In this document: positions 12,093 to 26,399 of the stretch, one piece after another | Layout of the letters: every line of letters starts with the position of its first letter | How positions within the stretch are numbered: the first letter of the stretch is position 1 | NCBI GenBank assembly: GCA_013397865.1 | Contig: VZTI01004400.1 | Coordinates: 310,001-374,000 of the forward strand | Origin: Struthidea cinerea | Taxonomy: Eukaryota; Chordata; Aves; Passeriformes; Corcoracidae | Direction: 5' to 3' | Length of the DNA stretch: 64,000 nucleotides | Made by a program: the position numbers and the translations under genes | Notes under the pieces: generated by a model | The model's database searches: none | Told to the model about the DNA's origin: nothing | The model's input: the letters and a program-made list of their open reading frames with translations, nothing else

Positions 12093-14012
12093 CACACAGC
12101 AGTGTTCACACAAGTTACTATCGAGTAACAGAGAGAAAGTTCTTCACCAGGTGAAATGCAAAGTAAACTGCCCATCGTGGCACCAGGGTATGGCTCTTTC
12201 CAGGGAGGTAGGAACTGGGAATTCAGATCCTCTCAAGAAAAGGAGACATCTGAGCTTGGAGCTCCTACACTGTAAATCTCTGAATGGCTGAATGAACCCA
12301 TTCTTTCTTTTTGGTTTGGCAAGTTCAGGCTTTCTTTAGCACTGTTCTTTTAACAAGTAGAGAAAAAGATTTTTTTTTTTCACAGTAGGAGAAAATGAGG
12401 GAAAAACCTATAAGAGCCACATCAAATGTGGGTGTTTGATCCAAATCAACAATTTGATTCAGCTAAAAAAAGTCTCACAGCCTTAATTCCAAGTGCGGGA
12501 TATTTTATTAAGTACTCATATTCCCACTGATATTTCAAAATACATTCAGAAAGTGCTCCACCTATATTTTGCATCAGAGTTTCAAGAGAGTGTTGGAAAT
12601 TTGGGCAGTGAATTTCCTAATTTCCAAGTATTACAGGAAAACAGAACTTCTTTCAAAATGTTGAGCATTCTTTAGCCTGAGAAATGTCTGGGACATTTTA
12701 TCTCACTGCAGGAAACAATGGCAAGTACAATTATTCTGTTTTCCATTGCTTTAAACTGTCACCTATGTGTAATCAATTAAATATGCAACACGGAACTGTT
12801 ACAAGAGGGTTGAGTGTGCTAAACAGTGTAGCTCTTATCTTGGAAGAGAGGTTGGAAAACCACTTCTCTATATCCTTCTGCAGGCCATTCCATGTTTCCT
12901 GCAGGGTTGGGGTGAGCTGTGTACCACAGCCTGCCCCCATCTCACCTGATCCCCTTCTTACAGCTCAGTTGCATTAAATTCAGTGTAGGTCTGCACAACA
13001 ACCCCCACACCTCTTTCCTGCAGCATCAGGTGGACCCCAGACCCTCAGATCAATCACACTATGCACGTCTGGCTGCTCTGACACTGCTGCTCACTCACCA
13101 TAAAGGTCTATTGAACATTTGCTGTCTGCAGCTGTTTCTTCACTGGTCTCAGGAGCAGGTGTGGGCTAAGTGAGTGCCCTGGCAGGGAATGCACAGCCTC
13201 AGAGGCACAGGCAAAGCACACAGCCTGTAGGACAAAAGTCAGCCCAGGCTTTTCAAATTTCTCTATTTTTAAAGTATTGATTCTTTCATATTTTTGGTCC
13301 CATTTTTCTTTCCCTCATTTTAAAAAATGCATTCTCATATTAGTATACTTTATGTCAGAGCCATTTCTAATTAGAATGTCAGAGTAACAGATTGGCTGTA
13401 ATTCCTCTGCTTAGTACATGAGCTGCTGTTTTTTCTAGAAGGTATTTCAACAACACATCTCATTATTTCAGAAATAAAAAAGATGTCGCATCCACCATGC
13501 CCTTACGTCATGCTTCAAATTATTATATAAACTTGTTGCTAACTATTTTCACTGTAAAGCCAATGGAACAAAAACAATTGTGTTTGCCAGCAAACACAAA
13601 GTCAAACATCAACTTTTAAAAGCTTTGTCCCATATAAAGTACAAACCATGGCGTACTTCAGAAAAAACCTTACTTCTTTCTACTTTTCACTTGGCATGTT
13701 GCATGCAGAAGCCTTTTGTTGCAGCTCTGTTTTATGGAATCAGCTACTTGCCATGAGCATTCAAGTAGAAGTGCTGATTTTACAAACATATACATCCACC
13801 TGTCAAAACCATAATCCACATTAAATGGAGATTGTAAAATTAACGTTCTTTCATGAACTAGGTTGCATGGGATCTTAGATCTGATGAAACAAGAAACTAG
13901 GACAGAGACAGTTTGTGGTCCTAAAATTGCTGCTGTTAATGTTTAAAATGTATATGATTAAACTGATTTAAAATTTAAGTGATTTCAATTGTTCATATGG
14001 GCCATTCACTTA

Positions 14013-14073
14013 AGACTTGAACTCGATGATCCTTGTGGATCCCTTCTGACTCACAATATTCTGTGATTCTGTC
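14013..14073 (+). mobile_element. CR1 LINE 3' tail (sense)
   Basis: The sequence ACTTGAACTCGATGATCCTT followed by GTGGATCCCTTCTGAC and AATATTCTGTGATTCTG is the last 60 bases of a CR1 element of the subfamily ending in ATATTCTATGATTCTATG. Confidence 0.85.
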
Positions 14074-14269
14074 CTGTCACTCCATGTCCTTGTCAATTTT
14101 TTGCAAATAATTCAAATTATATTTGAAAATTTCTTTTTCAGTTTATCACTGATGATTCAAAAGAATTGCAATTTTATTTGGAGTACCATTTCCTTTAGTT
14201 CCTGTACTATTCCAGGAGTCAAAGCAAAGCACTAACACATCCTAAATCTCTGAGCTCATTACTGAAGCA

Positions 14270-14703
14270 AGTTCAGGATAGGGCCACCAACATGATAGGG
14301 GCTGGAGCACTCACCTGAGGAGAGACGTTGAGAGAGTGGGTCTTGTTCAGTCTTGAGAAGCAGCAGCTTCAGGTTGGCTTAACGTCAGCCTTCCAATACC
14401 TGTGAGGACATTGCTGAGAAGGTGAGATGAGCTTCCTCTCAGAAGAGCATGGGGCAGGGTGAGAAACAATGGGCACAAACAGGAAAGCTAGGCTTGGCCT
14501 GGGCACAATGAGAACCTTTTTTTGCAGGGAGCACAATCCCGTATTAAACCAGGTTGCCCAGAGAGGTTGTGCAGTCCCTGGCCATTGTGAGACTGGACTG
14601 GATGAGTAACTGGGTCTGACTCCACAGCTGACCCCGCTTTGAGCAGGGGGTTAAATTACAGACAGGTCCCTGAGGTGTCTTGGAATTTTCCTGTGAACCT
14701 ATA
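14270..14703 (+). mobile_element. CR1 LINE 3' end (sense)
   Basis: Conserved CR1 words follow each other in plus orientation: GGGCTGGAGCAC, GAGAGAGTGGGTCTTGTTCAG, CAGCCTTCCAATACCTG, GCACAAACAGGAAAG, CAGGTTGCCCAGAGAGGTTG, GACTGGACTGGATGA and TTTGAGCAGGGGGTTAAATTAC. It is a 5'-truncated, mutated copy. A few tens of bases separate it from the preceding CR1 tail, and its different consensus words show it is a separate insertion. Confidence 0.9.
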
Positions 14704-16446
14704 ATACATTGTTTCAAAGGAAAATTGTCTATTAGCATGTCAGAAACATACTTAAATGCAATACTGACACAGTAGGAGTTACATGAGGAAACCTCTAAGG
14801 TTTAGCCATCTCAAGAGACCTCCAACAATGTCATGCTAAACTGGATTTGTTCTGATAAAGGAGCTTTGCTGTGATTACACATAATGATCCCTAAAGCCAC
14901 AGGAGAATAGTATTTTCTCTCCTTGTCATAGGCATGGAAATGTCTACAGCAAGGTTGTCATTGGGAAGGAAAAATTTAAATAAGAAGTTCTGACAGGAGG
15001 AACTCATGAAGTGTATCACCCTCGTGTAACAGTGGTTATTCACTAGAAGGGATTGCTTCCACTTCTGCCATTCTTTTTAAAGAATTTAGCTTAAAAAATC
15101 TAAATCTCTGCAGCTCTGTAGCCTTTTATGCAGTTATTTGAATTTTATTTAGATGTAAGATTCATGTTAAGTGGAGTTGTTTCTTCAACTCTTCAAAAAT
15201 AATTTGCTGTGGCTGTCATAGTTTTCTCTTCTTCCCCAGCCAGAAGGGTAAAATCCTACATGAGATGTGCTTGCAGATTTCATGTACTGTTGAGTTGCAT
15301 ATTTAAAATACAGATTATTCGTGGTGACTGCAAAACAAGCTCTAAACATAACTTCTCTTTTCTGTATGTTTTAACTGCACACTATAGGGAAGTTCATTTC
15401 AGTGCTCCTTGAAGGTTGTTTCTTGTTCTTGATGTTGGGTTTTTTTGAATAAATGGAGACTTGCTTTAAGATAGTAATTCTATGCTTTTGCCAGGGATAA
15501 ATATAGTCCTGGATTTAGTTCATTAATTTAGCACCTTTAGATTAAAATCCGAACTGAAATATTCAAAGAAATCTAACACTACCATAGACTCCAGCAAATC
15601 ATCAAATGATACATTTCTGCAATGACTGGTTTTTTCAGGCATATAAGAAATAATTGGCTGACAACCTGGGTATATGAGTCTTTTCCGGAATAATTGCTTC
15701 AAAAATGAAAAGAACAGCCACAAAGTGTGAGTCACTACATCCAGTTGTGGAAAACAGAAACTAAATATATTTGACATGCTCCAATAGTCACATATGAAGA
15801 AAGTAGAAACTTTCAAGCACTTTTGTAGGACAGACCTCCCACTTTCAAGTTTGAAGCATAAAGAGAAATGTAATTCTAATAAATAAAATGCATAGTAGTC
15901 AATGAGGATACCTTTGGAGTCTCACTTTTCAAGCACAGCAGAAGCTGAAATAGCCTGCCTTCAAATAGCTTTTAGGTGTTCAGAAAGACTCCGAGATTAC
16001 CATTCCTTTCAGACATCACAAAACCAGCAAAACATTTCTGTCCTTTACATTTTCTTTAAAGTTTTAAAGTTTCTTAAAGCTTTAAAGAATATACTGAAAT
16101 GCTCTCTTGTCAGAAATACCAGAGTAAAAGTATGAAGAGCAGCAAAATTTGAAAGTATGCACGTTTGAGCAGTTGCACACATTTTCCAAAGGTTTTCTTA
16201 CACATTCTATCTCTCTTACCAAAAGATACTAAATCAAGAGTATATCACAATAATAGAGCTTATATGTACTACATAAACCAGTGATCCAGGCAATCATTAC
16301 TCTATTAAGAAAAATGCATTGTGGTATTATTACCACACATTTTAATAGTGAAAGTCAGTGGATGGTGGTTTTATTTGCTATTTTAGTTGAAAAAGCAGAT
16401 AACAGATCAGAAAAGGTTGGCTTCATACATCTATTGGTCAGAAATA

Positions 16447-16468
16447 AATATATATATATATCTCTCTC
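16447..16468. repeat. TA microsatellite with TC run
   Basis: An alternating TA tract passes directly into TCTCTC. Confidence 0.85.
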
Positions 16469-19400
16469 AAAACTTACAGTTGGCCCTAAGTTCGATTATA
16501 TTTAAATTGCTGTGAGACAACTTAAAAGGAGTGAGGAAAGGGCAGCAAAGAGAAGCATAAAAAAGAATTTCCAATTTGAAGAGCAATTTTATAGCTGATA
16601 AGAGTGGTAGGTGTTGGTGGCACATGGTGATGAAAGTGGAAAGTATAAGGAGGCAAGATCACAGAGATGAAAAAGGAATTTCAGGTAGTAGGAGGACAAC
16701 AAAAATCATAAAGGAATTTCATTCAGATGCTTTCTAAAAACTCAGAAAATACATGGGAGCTAACATGATAGTACTATATAAAATAATTAACGATGGAAAA
16801 CTCCAAACAGTGTATTTACTCTTTCTAATGTGACATCAGGAAACTGTCAGCCAAAGTCTTAATTTTATCAACATATTTTTAATAGATAAAAGAGTATTCT
16901 TTGCAGACTATGCATAAATAAGCTGTTGAAGTAACTTGTGCAAGAACTGAAGAAGAAAAAAATTGCAACCTTTATAGAAGCAATAAAGATTTTACCAGTC
17001 CTTCAGAGAAAATTCCAGTAGCTTGGGAGGAAGATTTTATTTTCTTTTTCCTGGAAATATGGTTAGCTAGAAAGTTTGGACATTTTGCAAAGCACCTCTG
17101 GAACTAAGGTTCCAGCTAACTGTGCTATTGGCCTTAACTGCAGTGACAGTTCCTTTGTCTTTGCTGTGGTGCAGTGCAGATATATTAGTAACCCTAAAAA
17201 AATAAAAAACCACTGAAACAAATTATGGTTTTAAGTGTAAATTCACACTTGTCTGTGAAATACAGGTTGTACTTCTATATAGCAACAGCAATAATGAAGA
17301 CCTGACTTTTTCTGTAATGTTCTATTGAAAACCCACTTAAATTAAATGAATTTTTCTTTACTAGCCATAATAAAATAATTCTATATGTAAAATAAGCATC
17401 TCTGCTACCACAGCAGAAGTTTATGCTCTTTGTATGTTGTCATGACACTTCTGGGTAGGTCATTCCTTTTCCCACCCCACTTCTCAGAAGCATTTGAGAT
17501 ATCAAAGTGTAAGGGTGAAGCTTCATTTCCTATGAAGTTTGTCCTTGATATTAATTCAATAAATGTCATTTATGCCATGGAAAAGTGTTTTGCACCAAGG
17601 AACACTTGAGATGGATGCTCAGAACAAAATGCAATCAAAGCTATCGATAACCAGGGTAGGAGACTGGCATAGTGGTCTGATAACTTACTCAGGATTCCAA
17701 TTAAGTCCACTCAAGTGTACTTATTGCCATTACAACTTTGGATAATCCATTGAATCTTTCACAGTTCCCCACCACTAAAATGGGAAAATCATTCTTTTCT
17801 TCAAGATACACTGGAAGTATTTGCTGTTGGGATTGGAGTGGGAAAATTTCAATAAAAAACCCTATTTTAGGGTATCACTTCTTCTCTCTACAGGAGGGTT
17901 AAAAATACAATTCTTTATTACTTTATAATAAGATAAATAGCAACATTTCTTTGTGATAATACTTGTCATTCTTACAAAATTCCTACAAAAAATACATGGT
18001 TTTTCTTCTCTATTTTTTTTGCCAGCCAACTGAATGGTGACACAGATAATTGAGCAGTTTCATATTCTACCAAATGCAGCTTGCCTCTAATTAAGTGTTG
18101 TCCATGTATGAGAAAGATAAACTATTAAGGACTTAAAGTCAGGATTAGCTGTAGAAGCTGTCTTCATCCTCAGGAAACAAATTAAGGCACTGTTGATTAA
18201 ATGGATGGTTTCCAATAGTCAACGTAGATAGTCCATGTACATCTTCCTGTCACCATCTTTTCTGAAAGTGACTGGTGTGTGCCTGTATGATAGCATTACT
18301 CCCATTCAGGAGAAATTAGGTGTTTACTGTGTGCAAGGAAGCACTGGAGATAATTTTATTTTAAAATTATGAAGAGACCTGTTGATGGCAGTTCAGGGTG
18401 TTGATGACCCTGATGCCTCTTTGTTTTATTACCTTCTTGGTTATTTGAGTCACGCAGGGATTTTTCAAGAAATGTTTAATTTACCTCAACTCCCACCACA
18501 TTTAGAACTTGTTTTGTTCCTTAAAGCCAGTGAAACTGCTGGCAGGATGGATTTCTGTGCAACATGGAATGAAGTGTTAGACTAAAAATAGAAAAGGATT
18601 AGAGATACTTAATGGCCAGTGATTTCCATATTCCAGTACATGATCTCAAAATTTCTCAACCTCCTTCTTAATCTTTATACCCATTTCTTTCACTGCTGCT
18701 CAGCCACACGGAGAACTGGGTCCAATTTCAAGTACTTGCACTAGTTAATGGAATTCCTGACCCCAAATTAGGTTTTGAGGTGCCTCATTTCAGCATCTCC
18801 TCTCCTCCAGCTGACAGTTGTACATAAAGGGACACGAGGAGGTGGCAGTTTTCTCATTCCCTCTCTTCCCAATTTGACTACGAGGTTTTAAACTCAACTG
18901 TGCTTCAGCAAGGTAGTGTGCAAAAGTGGAAGATGCGGGTTCAAATTTGATGAGGCGAGAGAGAGTTTAGAGCATATCTCTATTCCATCCTGATAGACAG
19001 CAGTTGGGATGGGGGAGAGGGAAGAGGGAAAGGATGCCTCCCTGCCCTTCCCACAAGCTGTGTTTTACACAGGGGTAGATACTGCCAAAACAGCTTTTGA
19101 AAATCAAGCCCCACATGTCAGTCAGCTGGGAAGCATTTTGTGGTAAGGCTCATCACAAGACAAGCTGCAGGTGAACAGATGTCCTGAGGTGCCATGCATG
19201 CACCTCACTGCCCAAATGGAAGTGCCTCCTGGAAATGTGTGCAGAGGAAACTGAGATGTCATGGGGATATGTTGCCTCCAGAGCTGGCCTGACACAGGTA
19301 CTGGTGATATCAGTGATGGACATGTATCCCTGAAACTAGGCACTCCTGCCCTCTGTGTAAATACATCCTTGAGCATCTCTGATAGTTCTCTCCTTCTTAT

Positions 19401-21144
19401 TTGTTCTGTTTTGTTGTCTTCAGCCTTAGTGAGAGTGGTCTCATGAAGTGTCCTCCATCTAACGCTTGGAAGAATTGCCTATTTATTCCTGTGTTTTCTT
19501 TTTTCTTCTAATGGCTGTGTTTGAGATGGGTTGGAATTTTCATGATAGATGTAAACAGGAATTGCTTTGGATCCTTATCTATTCTCCTTCAAGGAAACTG
19601 GTTATAATTACTGTTTAAGGTTCTGTAGGTACTGCTATGACAAACTTCTGCTTCTCGATTTAGTACTCGGAACTGAGATGCAAATAAACATGAACTGAAA
19701 TAATTAAATCAATTACTAACTTTGACTGTTTTCTTGTTAATCTGTGTAGCCTTTATATTTTCAGAATAATAATGTCCAAATTCATCTTAGCTGAAGTAAT
19801 TTTTTGGTTGAGATTCATTCCTTCCTCTCAGTACTCAGAACTAAGTCTTGCTTGAGGCAGTCATTTAATTTGAAAGAAATTTCTTCTCTAAACTTTGTCC
19901 CAGTGGGACTTTTGACCAGTTTATGTGTGGATAGCTGAAACAATACCTTACCAACAATTTATTAACTTCAGCTGCCATTTCTCTCCTTCGGTATTATATG
20001 TTCAATACTTTTTATGATTTAGAGGCCATCATTATAACCTGCCAAGTATGTCTTTCAAATGGGGTGAATACACATTAGTTTTGAAGTTAAACATAATAGC
20101 TTCTGTTTGGCTTGGGGAGCTCCGGGTACAGCAGGCAATTATTACCAGGTTTCTGTAGCTTTACTGTTCCAGCCTTCTCTCAGACATCTATTTCCCTTTT
20201 CCACTCACCATGAGTAGAAAATTGCTTGTCGCTCAGCCTCCCGTGGGCTGAGCTGCCCTGGGCTGCATGGGTGATGTGGCAGCGTCTCTGGTCCCTCCCA
20301 GGTTTTCTCATCCTCCTAAAAACCTGGCTGCTTCATTTTTACCTCTGCCACCAGAAATGAAGGAAATTGTAAATAAGGAATATGTCCACAAATGCCAGGG
20401 ATGCATGGAATTAAACTAATTAGCTACATGGAAAATGTTCAGAACTAAGGAGGGGAACTCCTTGGAACAGAAGAAGATGGATGGTTGCAAGGGAAGCAGA
20501 AGAAAAGGATCTGGGGATGGCAGACAGGGTGGCTGTGTGTTGACAGTATTTGTTGCATGGTTCAGAGAAAGCCAGCAATAGCTAAAGCACTGCAGGAGGT
20601 ATGTGGGAATGCAGGGTCAGGACTCCAAAATTATTTAAATTTTTAATTTCCTAGATGTCTCATAGGCACCTACGTGCAAATTCATCCAAGCTCAGTCTAG
20701 CTGCCACTTCTCGTTTCCTGAAATTCTAGCTCTTAACTTTTCAGATGCCCAAGTGCAGTGTTGAGGGTAGAACTGCCTAAACTTTGTTTACTGTTGAACA
20801 GCTGGACCCTTCCAGCTCTGCAAGGGTTCACAGGCTGAGCACTCCTCCATCTGACATTCTTTTTGCAGTCTTGTCTGTATTACAGGACGCAAAACAGGTA
20901 TCAGACCAGTAGAAGTCTCTTTACTCTAGTAACCTGTGGAAATACAGGATGCACATTTACAAACTTTTCTGCTGGCTTTGATAACATTTCTTGGAGGAAT
21001 ACCTTGGTCTTTCTGTTTGCGTGATCAGGAGCTGAGACTACCACATGCCTTTAATGAAGTGCTCTGTTTTTACAAATCCCTGCCTGACATTGTTCCTCCT
21101 CACTAACCTGTTTTTACAAAAAAATGAAGAGCAGATCTTTAGGT

Positions 21145-21728
21145 TGTTAAGATTTAATATCCTAGTGTCCAGGGGTGATGTTATGAAGCCACTTTATTCC
21201 TTAGCCGTCCGCTCAATGCCCAAGGACGCTGTTTCTTTAGGATGGGCCTGGGGCTGGTGCCATGGGACCCGAGTGCAGGGCGGTTGAAGGTTGAGCGGCT
21301 CAGCCCAAGGGCTCGGCAGGGAGTGCGCCGGGAGCGCTGTGCTGCCCTTTGGGTTTCTTTTGTGTTCTGGCTAGCTGGGAAAAGGTTCTGTTGGCTTTTC
21401 TTGTTCTTTTCCTTTCCCTTCTCCTTGCCTCACTGCCTCCCTTCCCTCCTCGCCGGTCCAGGGAGCCCACGGGGTGGCCCCGGCTGGTCCGAGCCCGTGT
21501 GTCTGTTCCCTCTCCGGGGATTTATTGTATTTTGAGGTTTTGGGTTTTTTTCCCCTGTTCTAACCTCTTTTGTTTTGTGTGAATAAACAGTTTGTATTTT
21601 CCACTTTCACTTGCTGTGACCCACTTGTCTTATTGGTGGAGGAAAAGGGGAGGCCCTTTTCCCTTCGGAGGAGACACTCATTCCGGACTGTTTCCTCCTG
21701 AAGTTTTGTCTCCAAAACTGAGACAACA
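21145..21728 (+). mobile_element. Probable solo LTR of an avian endogenous retrovirus (plus orientation)
   Basis: A block of about 580 bases has much higher GC than its surroundings and the architecture of an LTR. It starts TGTTAAGATT and ends GAGACAACA. It has a GC-rich U3-like part (21240-21520), a TATA-like ATTTATTGTATTTT near 21518, a polyadenylation signal AATAAA at 21582-21587 followed by a T/G-rich stretch, and a U5-like end. The order of signals gives plus orientation, the same as GABBR2. No internal retroviral sequence flanks it. I found no convincing target-site duplication, so both edges are uncertain (the 5' edge could be 21176, the 3' edge as far as 21786). Confidence 0.6.
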
Positions 21729-22780
21729 TATTCTTGTTGTGAGCTATACATAGTCTGTCCTCCCAAGGACACTATGACTTACAACAGATTGGGCATGGAA
21801 ACCAGAAGCAATGGCTTCAATTTTGAATCTGTTATTGAAATTTCCACCAACAAACTGAGTATCATTTCAGTGCTACAGGTGCACATTCACTGTACATCTA
21901 ACAACAGTTTAATTGTAATGCTAGGCTTTATTTTTGAAGATTAATTCTTTAATTGGAGATCAAATCGTCAGCACCTGGCTGAAAGCAGCTCTCATTTATG
22001 TAATAAATTTATGTCTCGCAGCTCCACTCAAGCCATTGGAGTTGTACTAGGGCTGCTGAGAATGCTATCATCTTTAGAACAGTAAAAACTTATTAGGATA
22101 ATTGTTTGATCTTATAAGTGAATTCAGCAAGCTAAAATCACTCTTCATCTAAAGCAGATAATTGTGTTAGGGTTAAATTAATTGATTTACTTGATGGTTA
22201 TGTCCTGGAGCCTGACAGGATCCTGAGAGTATGTCTCTCTTCACTCCCTCTTCCTAGCATGAAAGTGATGGAACTGGAAGAAATGTGCAAGTTGCAAATT
22301 CAAGTGTGTCACCACTTACTTTTAGGTTATTTGTTGCTGTTTACATAGCAGCTCAGGTTTGTGTGACACATCAGGCAAGTAAAGCATCAGGTTACTGCCT
22401 GACAGCATGGGAAGCCTGATTGTTCACCACATGGCATAGGCATTCCTGCTTGCACAAAATGCAGGTGATGTGTGCGTAACCTGACAGCAAATTTGAATGC
22501 TTTGTTCACCTACCTTCCATTAGGTTTTTGTTTTATGCTGACTGCTCAGGGAGGCATACCAGTGTAACAGATGTGTGCTGTACCAGCTGTGGTCCTGGAA
22601 CAGGAATCAGATGTGATGGAAGTTTGCTATTGTGACAGCAAAGAGGCAGGAAGAATAGCCTGCAGTTGTGGAATCCTTTTCAGAAGTGACATTTAGAAAG
22701 GCAAAATGTAGATGAAAAATGAGTGAAAATTTGTAAGGAAGATCTTCTTTCCCATACCACCCCTGTTTTCCTTTATTTGT

Positions 22781-22828
22781 ATATGTATTTCCTCTTCTAT
22801 CTGTAGATGTATTTCCTCTTTCATCTGT
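22781..22828. repeat. Imperfect tandem duplication, 24 bp x 2
   Basis: ATATGTATTTCCTCTTCTAT plus CTGT is followed directly by AGATGTATTTCCTCTTTCAT plus CTGT. The two units differ at only a few positions. Confidence 0.9.
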
Positions 22829-23108
22829 GCTGGTTTTTAATTCCTACTTGAATCTCTTGATGTTTTTAAAAGCGGTTTAAGGTCACTCATATAGAAGTAT
22901 AGGTCATCAATTCATTACTGCTACGTGCATCATACATCACCTCAAGTGCCTTTAATTTTGTTCCAGACTTCACCATATAGACAGTAATATATATTTTAGA
23001 TTTATTTATCATCATGTCATTATGAACACTGGTTGAATATCAGGCCTCTGGAAAGCATGTTCATCCTTTAGAGTCTCCTGACAGGAAAGCACCAGTGTAA
23101 AAGACCCG

Positions 23109-23146
23109 GAGGGAGAGAGAGAAAAAGAAAGAAAGAGGAGGAGAGG
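23109..23146. repeat. Purine-rich simple repeat (GA/GAAA)
   Basis: A run of GAGAGAGA, GAAAAAGAAAGAAAG and AGGAGGAGAGG is nearly pure purine on the plus strand. Confidence 0.9.
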
Positions 23147-26100
23147 CCCTTTTGATCTATTCCTTGGAATTTGGACTTCATTAAACAGCTGCATCTATCA
23201 ATCAAAAACACTGATTCTGAGCAATCAGGCTTCATTAGCTCCACTTGATGCAGGACTAATTGTTTAAACACAGAGCGAGATGAAAGAAGTCATAAAAGTT
23301 AATCTGTTTGTTAAAACTTTTGCTTCTGGTAGATGATAAGGTAATTTTCATTGAAAATTAAATTGTAGAAAGTTATATATGAATGTGGCTAAATACAGCC
23401 TGGGAAATTATTCTGAAAAGAATATATTCTGTATCTTGGGATTAAAGTAAAACATCCTGAAATGTAGGAGTTGCTATGGAAATGCTTAAATTAAATGTAA
23501 AGCATGCATAAATTTTCAATATACCCATCACTTTGGGAATTGGGGACATATGTTAGGGGGAAAGACATATACATGAAGACTAAGCAGAAGATAAAACATG
23601 GGATTTTTTTTTCCTGTGGATCTGTGTTTGGAATATTCCATTGGCATATCTATACTTCACTTTGAGTGCAGACCAAAACCCACACTGGAATACCAAAGTA
23701 TTCCTATGCAAACTTTAGGACAAGCCAGAAACGTGGGCCAGAGATAATTATGCCACCAGTGCCCTGTCTTCTCTTGCAGCACTGCAGCTTGGCCAGCTTT
23801 GGGCAAACAAGCTGAATACCCTGTACTTTCTAGGAAGGTGCAAGGTACCACCACAGTCGATCACAGCATGTAGTTGATCCTAGCTGGCCCTGTGTGAAGC
23901 AGAGAGGACAAGATGACTTCCAGATGTGCCTTCTGACCTCAGCTATTCCATGGTTTCCTGAAGCTGGAATTATCTGAATAGCCTGACATCTTGTTGTCCT
24001 TCCAGCAGTCAGTCCACTGAGGCACAGATCTTCTTCAGAAGACGTAGTTATAAAGTGAAAAAAGACAGAAAAGCGCACTGGGTGAATTCCACCCTTTTAC
24101 TCCCATTCTCTATGCACTGTGAATTTGACACAGACTAAGCATTTGAAAGTATACACTTTGCACTGTACTCCAGAAATTGCCAGTTAACTAACAAGACACT
24201 ATTTTGGCCATAAGAAGAAATGCTTGGGAGAAAAATGCTTAGCTTTTTGCTAGGTGCTCCAACTGTTGGTTCTGTGAGCTCTGTGTACTAAGCAGGGGAC
24301 AGCACACTGTGTCTTCTCTCCTAATCACCTTCAGGAAGTCCTGGACTTGCTGCACATGCACAGGAGTACCTGTACATGCCACAGGATACCAAAGGACAGG
24401 TTGGATGCAATGCCTGTAAGGCACTACCAAGAGTGACTGGTGTTCTGTACCATGGCACATGGGAGCCACCCTCACAAATCAGCCTTACCATACTTGATAG
24501 TTTGCTATCACTGTTTGACACAAGTTAAAAAACACAGCTCTAGAGTGAGGGTATAGCTAAAAAAACCCTCCAGGTTTCTGTCTGTGGTGATGCTGACATA
24601 GTGAATGTCTAATCAGCCTGAAGACTGCAATTTGCAGAAACATTCTGAATCTCTCTTCATGCTTGAAAGGCAGCTTTTGCAAGGTGGTTCAGTTTTCTGT
24701 TTTGATCCTCTTGTTAAATTATAGTTCAGCATTCTAATGCAAATTAAAAGAGAAACTCTGAATCTTCAAATTGCAGCTTCTTAAAAGTCAATTTCCTCTT
24801 TAAAAAAAAAGATATCCATATCAGAGATATGTCATATGAAACTATACACATACAAACACACATGCACCTTTAATAATCAAGTTATTCAGTTTAATCTAAG
24901 TCTTGATTTATGATATAAAATGCTTCCCTCCTCAAGGAACTTTGTGTCTGTCTGTCTGCATCAGCATTTTGATTTGGGAATGTGCACTTCTGATTTAGTT
25001 TCATTTTTTCAGTGGAACTACATCAGAAGTGCTCCAAAAGTGTGCCCAATGTGCTCCATCCACTGGTAGGTAAGAAGGCCACAGGGCTTCGTCTGAATAG
25101 GTGTGCCCAGCCCAGGCAGTGCTGCAGGTGGTGACTCATAGTTGCAGTTGTAGGAATCCTGTTAGGTTTGAAAAATGTACAAAATCACAGGCATAATCTT
25201 GACTGCACTAAAATGAAAAGTAAGATTCCCATTCACTTCAGGGAAGGCATGCTATTACTAGAGTATGTGGTCTTCCCACCCCAGCAGCTGCCTGGCAGGA
25301 ATGAACAACTACAGCAATCAATTTTTAGATATGGCTGCTGGATCCAAAACAATAATATACCCTGAATTGCACTTCTCTGCAGAGCTAGAAAAATACACCA
25401 TTTGCACCCTTTAGCAAAGACACATTAACCCTGCTGGACAGCCACTTTAATGGATAGCTTTAATAACATCATACCTTGTTTGTTTGCCACTGTCCATGCA
25501 CCCAAAATAAATTCCTCTGCTAACACGGCCTGCACCTGCCTGTCTTATACAGCCACTTTAAACACTATTTTGTACAGATGTGAGTGTTCATCATTTGTTA
25601 AAAATGGCATGATGATGGTAAAAAAAAAGAAGTATATTCAGTCATGTCCTTCATCTGTGTATTTATCATATCTAGTTTTGTTTATTCATTTAGATAATGC
25701 TGGAAAGCTAAGGGTTGAAGATAGCTATTCACATGTGCAGATAAGCTTAGGAGGCTAGGAGATGCCAGTAAAGATATTCTTGTGTCCATACAGGTGGGTG
25801 TTTGATCAGGGAATTTTAGGTATATATTTATATTTTTTGTCCACTAAGTAAAATATTTGGAAAAAAAAAGGCAGAAGCAACAAATGGTACCTGGTGGATT
25901 TGATTTCAATCTCTAAGCAATATGGTGTGTCTTTGTAACCCGTGGCATAGGCAAAGGATTTTAACCATGGAGTTAAACGTTACTGGATTCATTGGAGACT
26001 ATTTTGGCAAACATAGAGCCTATTACAGAGAGAACAAGAAATCATACTTGTGAAAATATGTTGGGAATAGAAATTGAACTATAACATCTGCATTATGATA

Positions 26101-26372
26101 ACATACTATTTAATTAAAAAGAACGTATTTGCACAGCTAATATAGATCAGACAGTATTGGAGGAAGCTTGTTATTGCTTGTCACAAGACGTGTTGTTCCT
26201 CAGGGTTAGATTTGATTCACACATAAGCAATGCATATCTCAATGTTTAGATTCATGATCCTGTGATTCAATCCAAATTACATATTGTGACTACTAAATTT
26301 GATACAATATTTGAAAGCAGTGTATTTAAAAATGCTACATTGAAAACTGAAACCTTTTATTTAGTCATAATT

Positions 26373-26399
26373 AGCAGATATAGTAGATATAGCAGATAT
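26373..26399. repeat. Minisatellite seed, 9 bp x 3
   Basis: AGCAGATAT, AGTAGATAT, AGCAGATAT lie head to tail. Confidence 0.9.

Noticed and set aside
18336..18375. Small A/T inverted repeat (ATAATTTTA / TAAAATTAT)
   Set aside because: Low-complexity A/T sequence in which 9-base complementarity is expected by chance.
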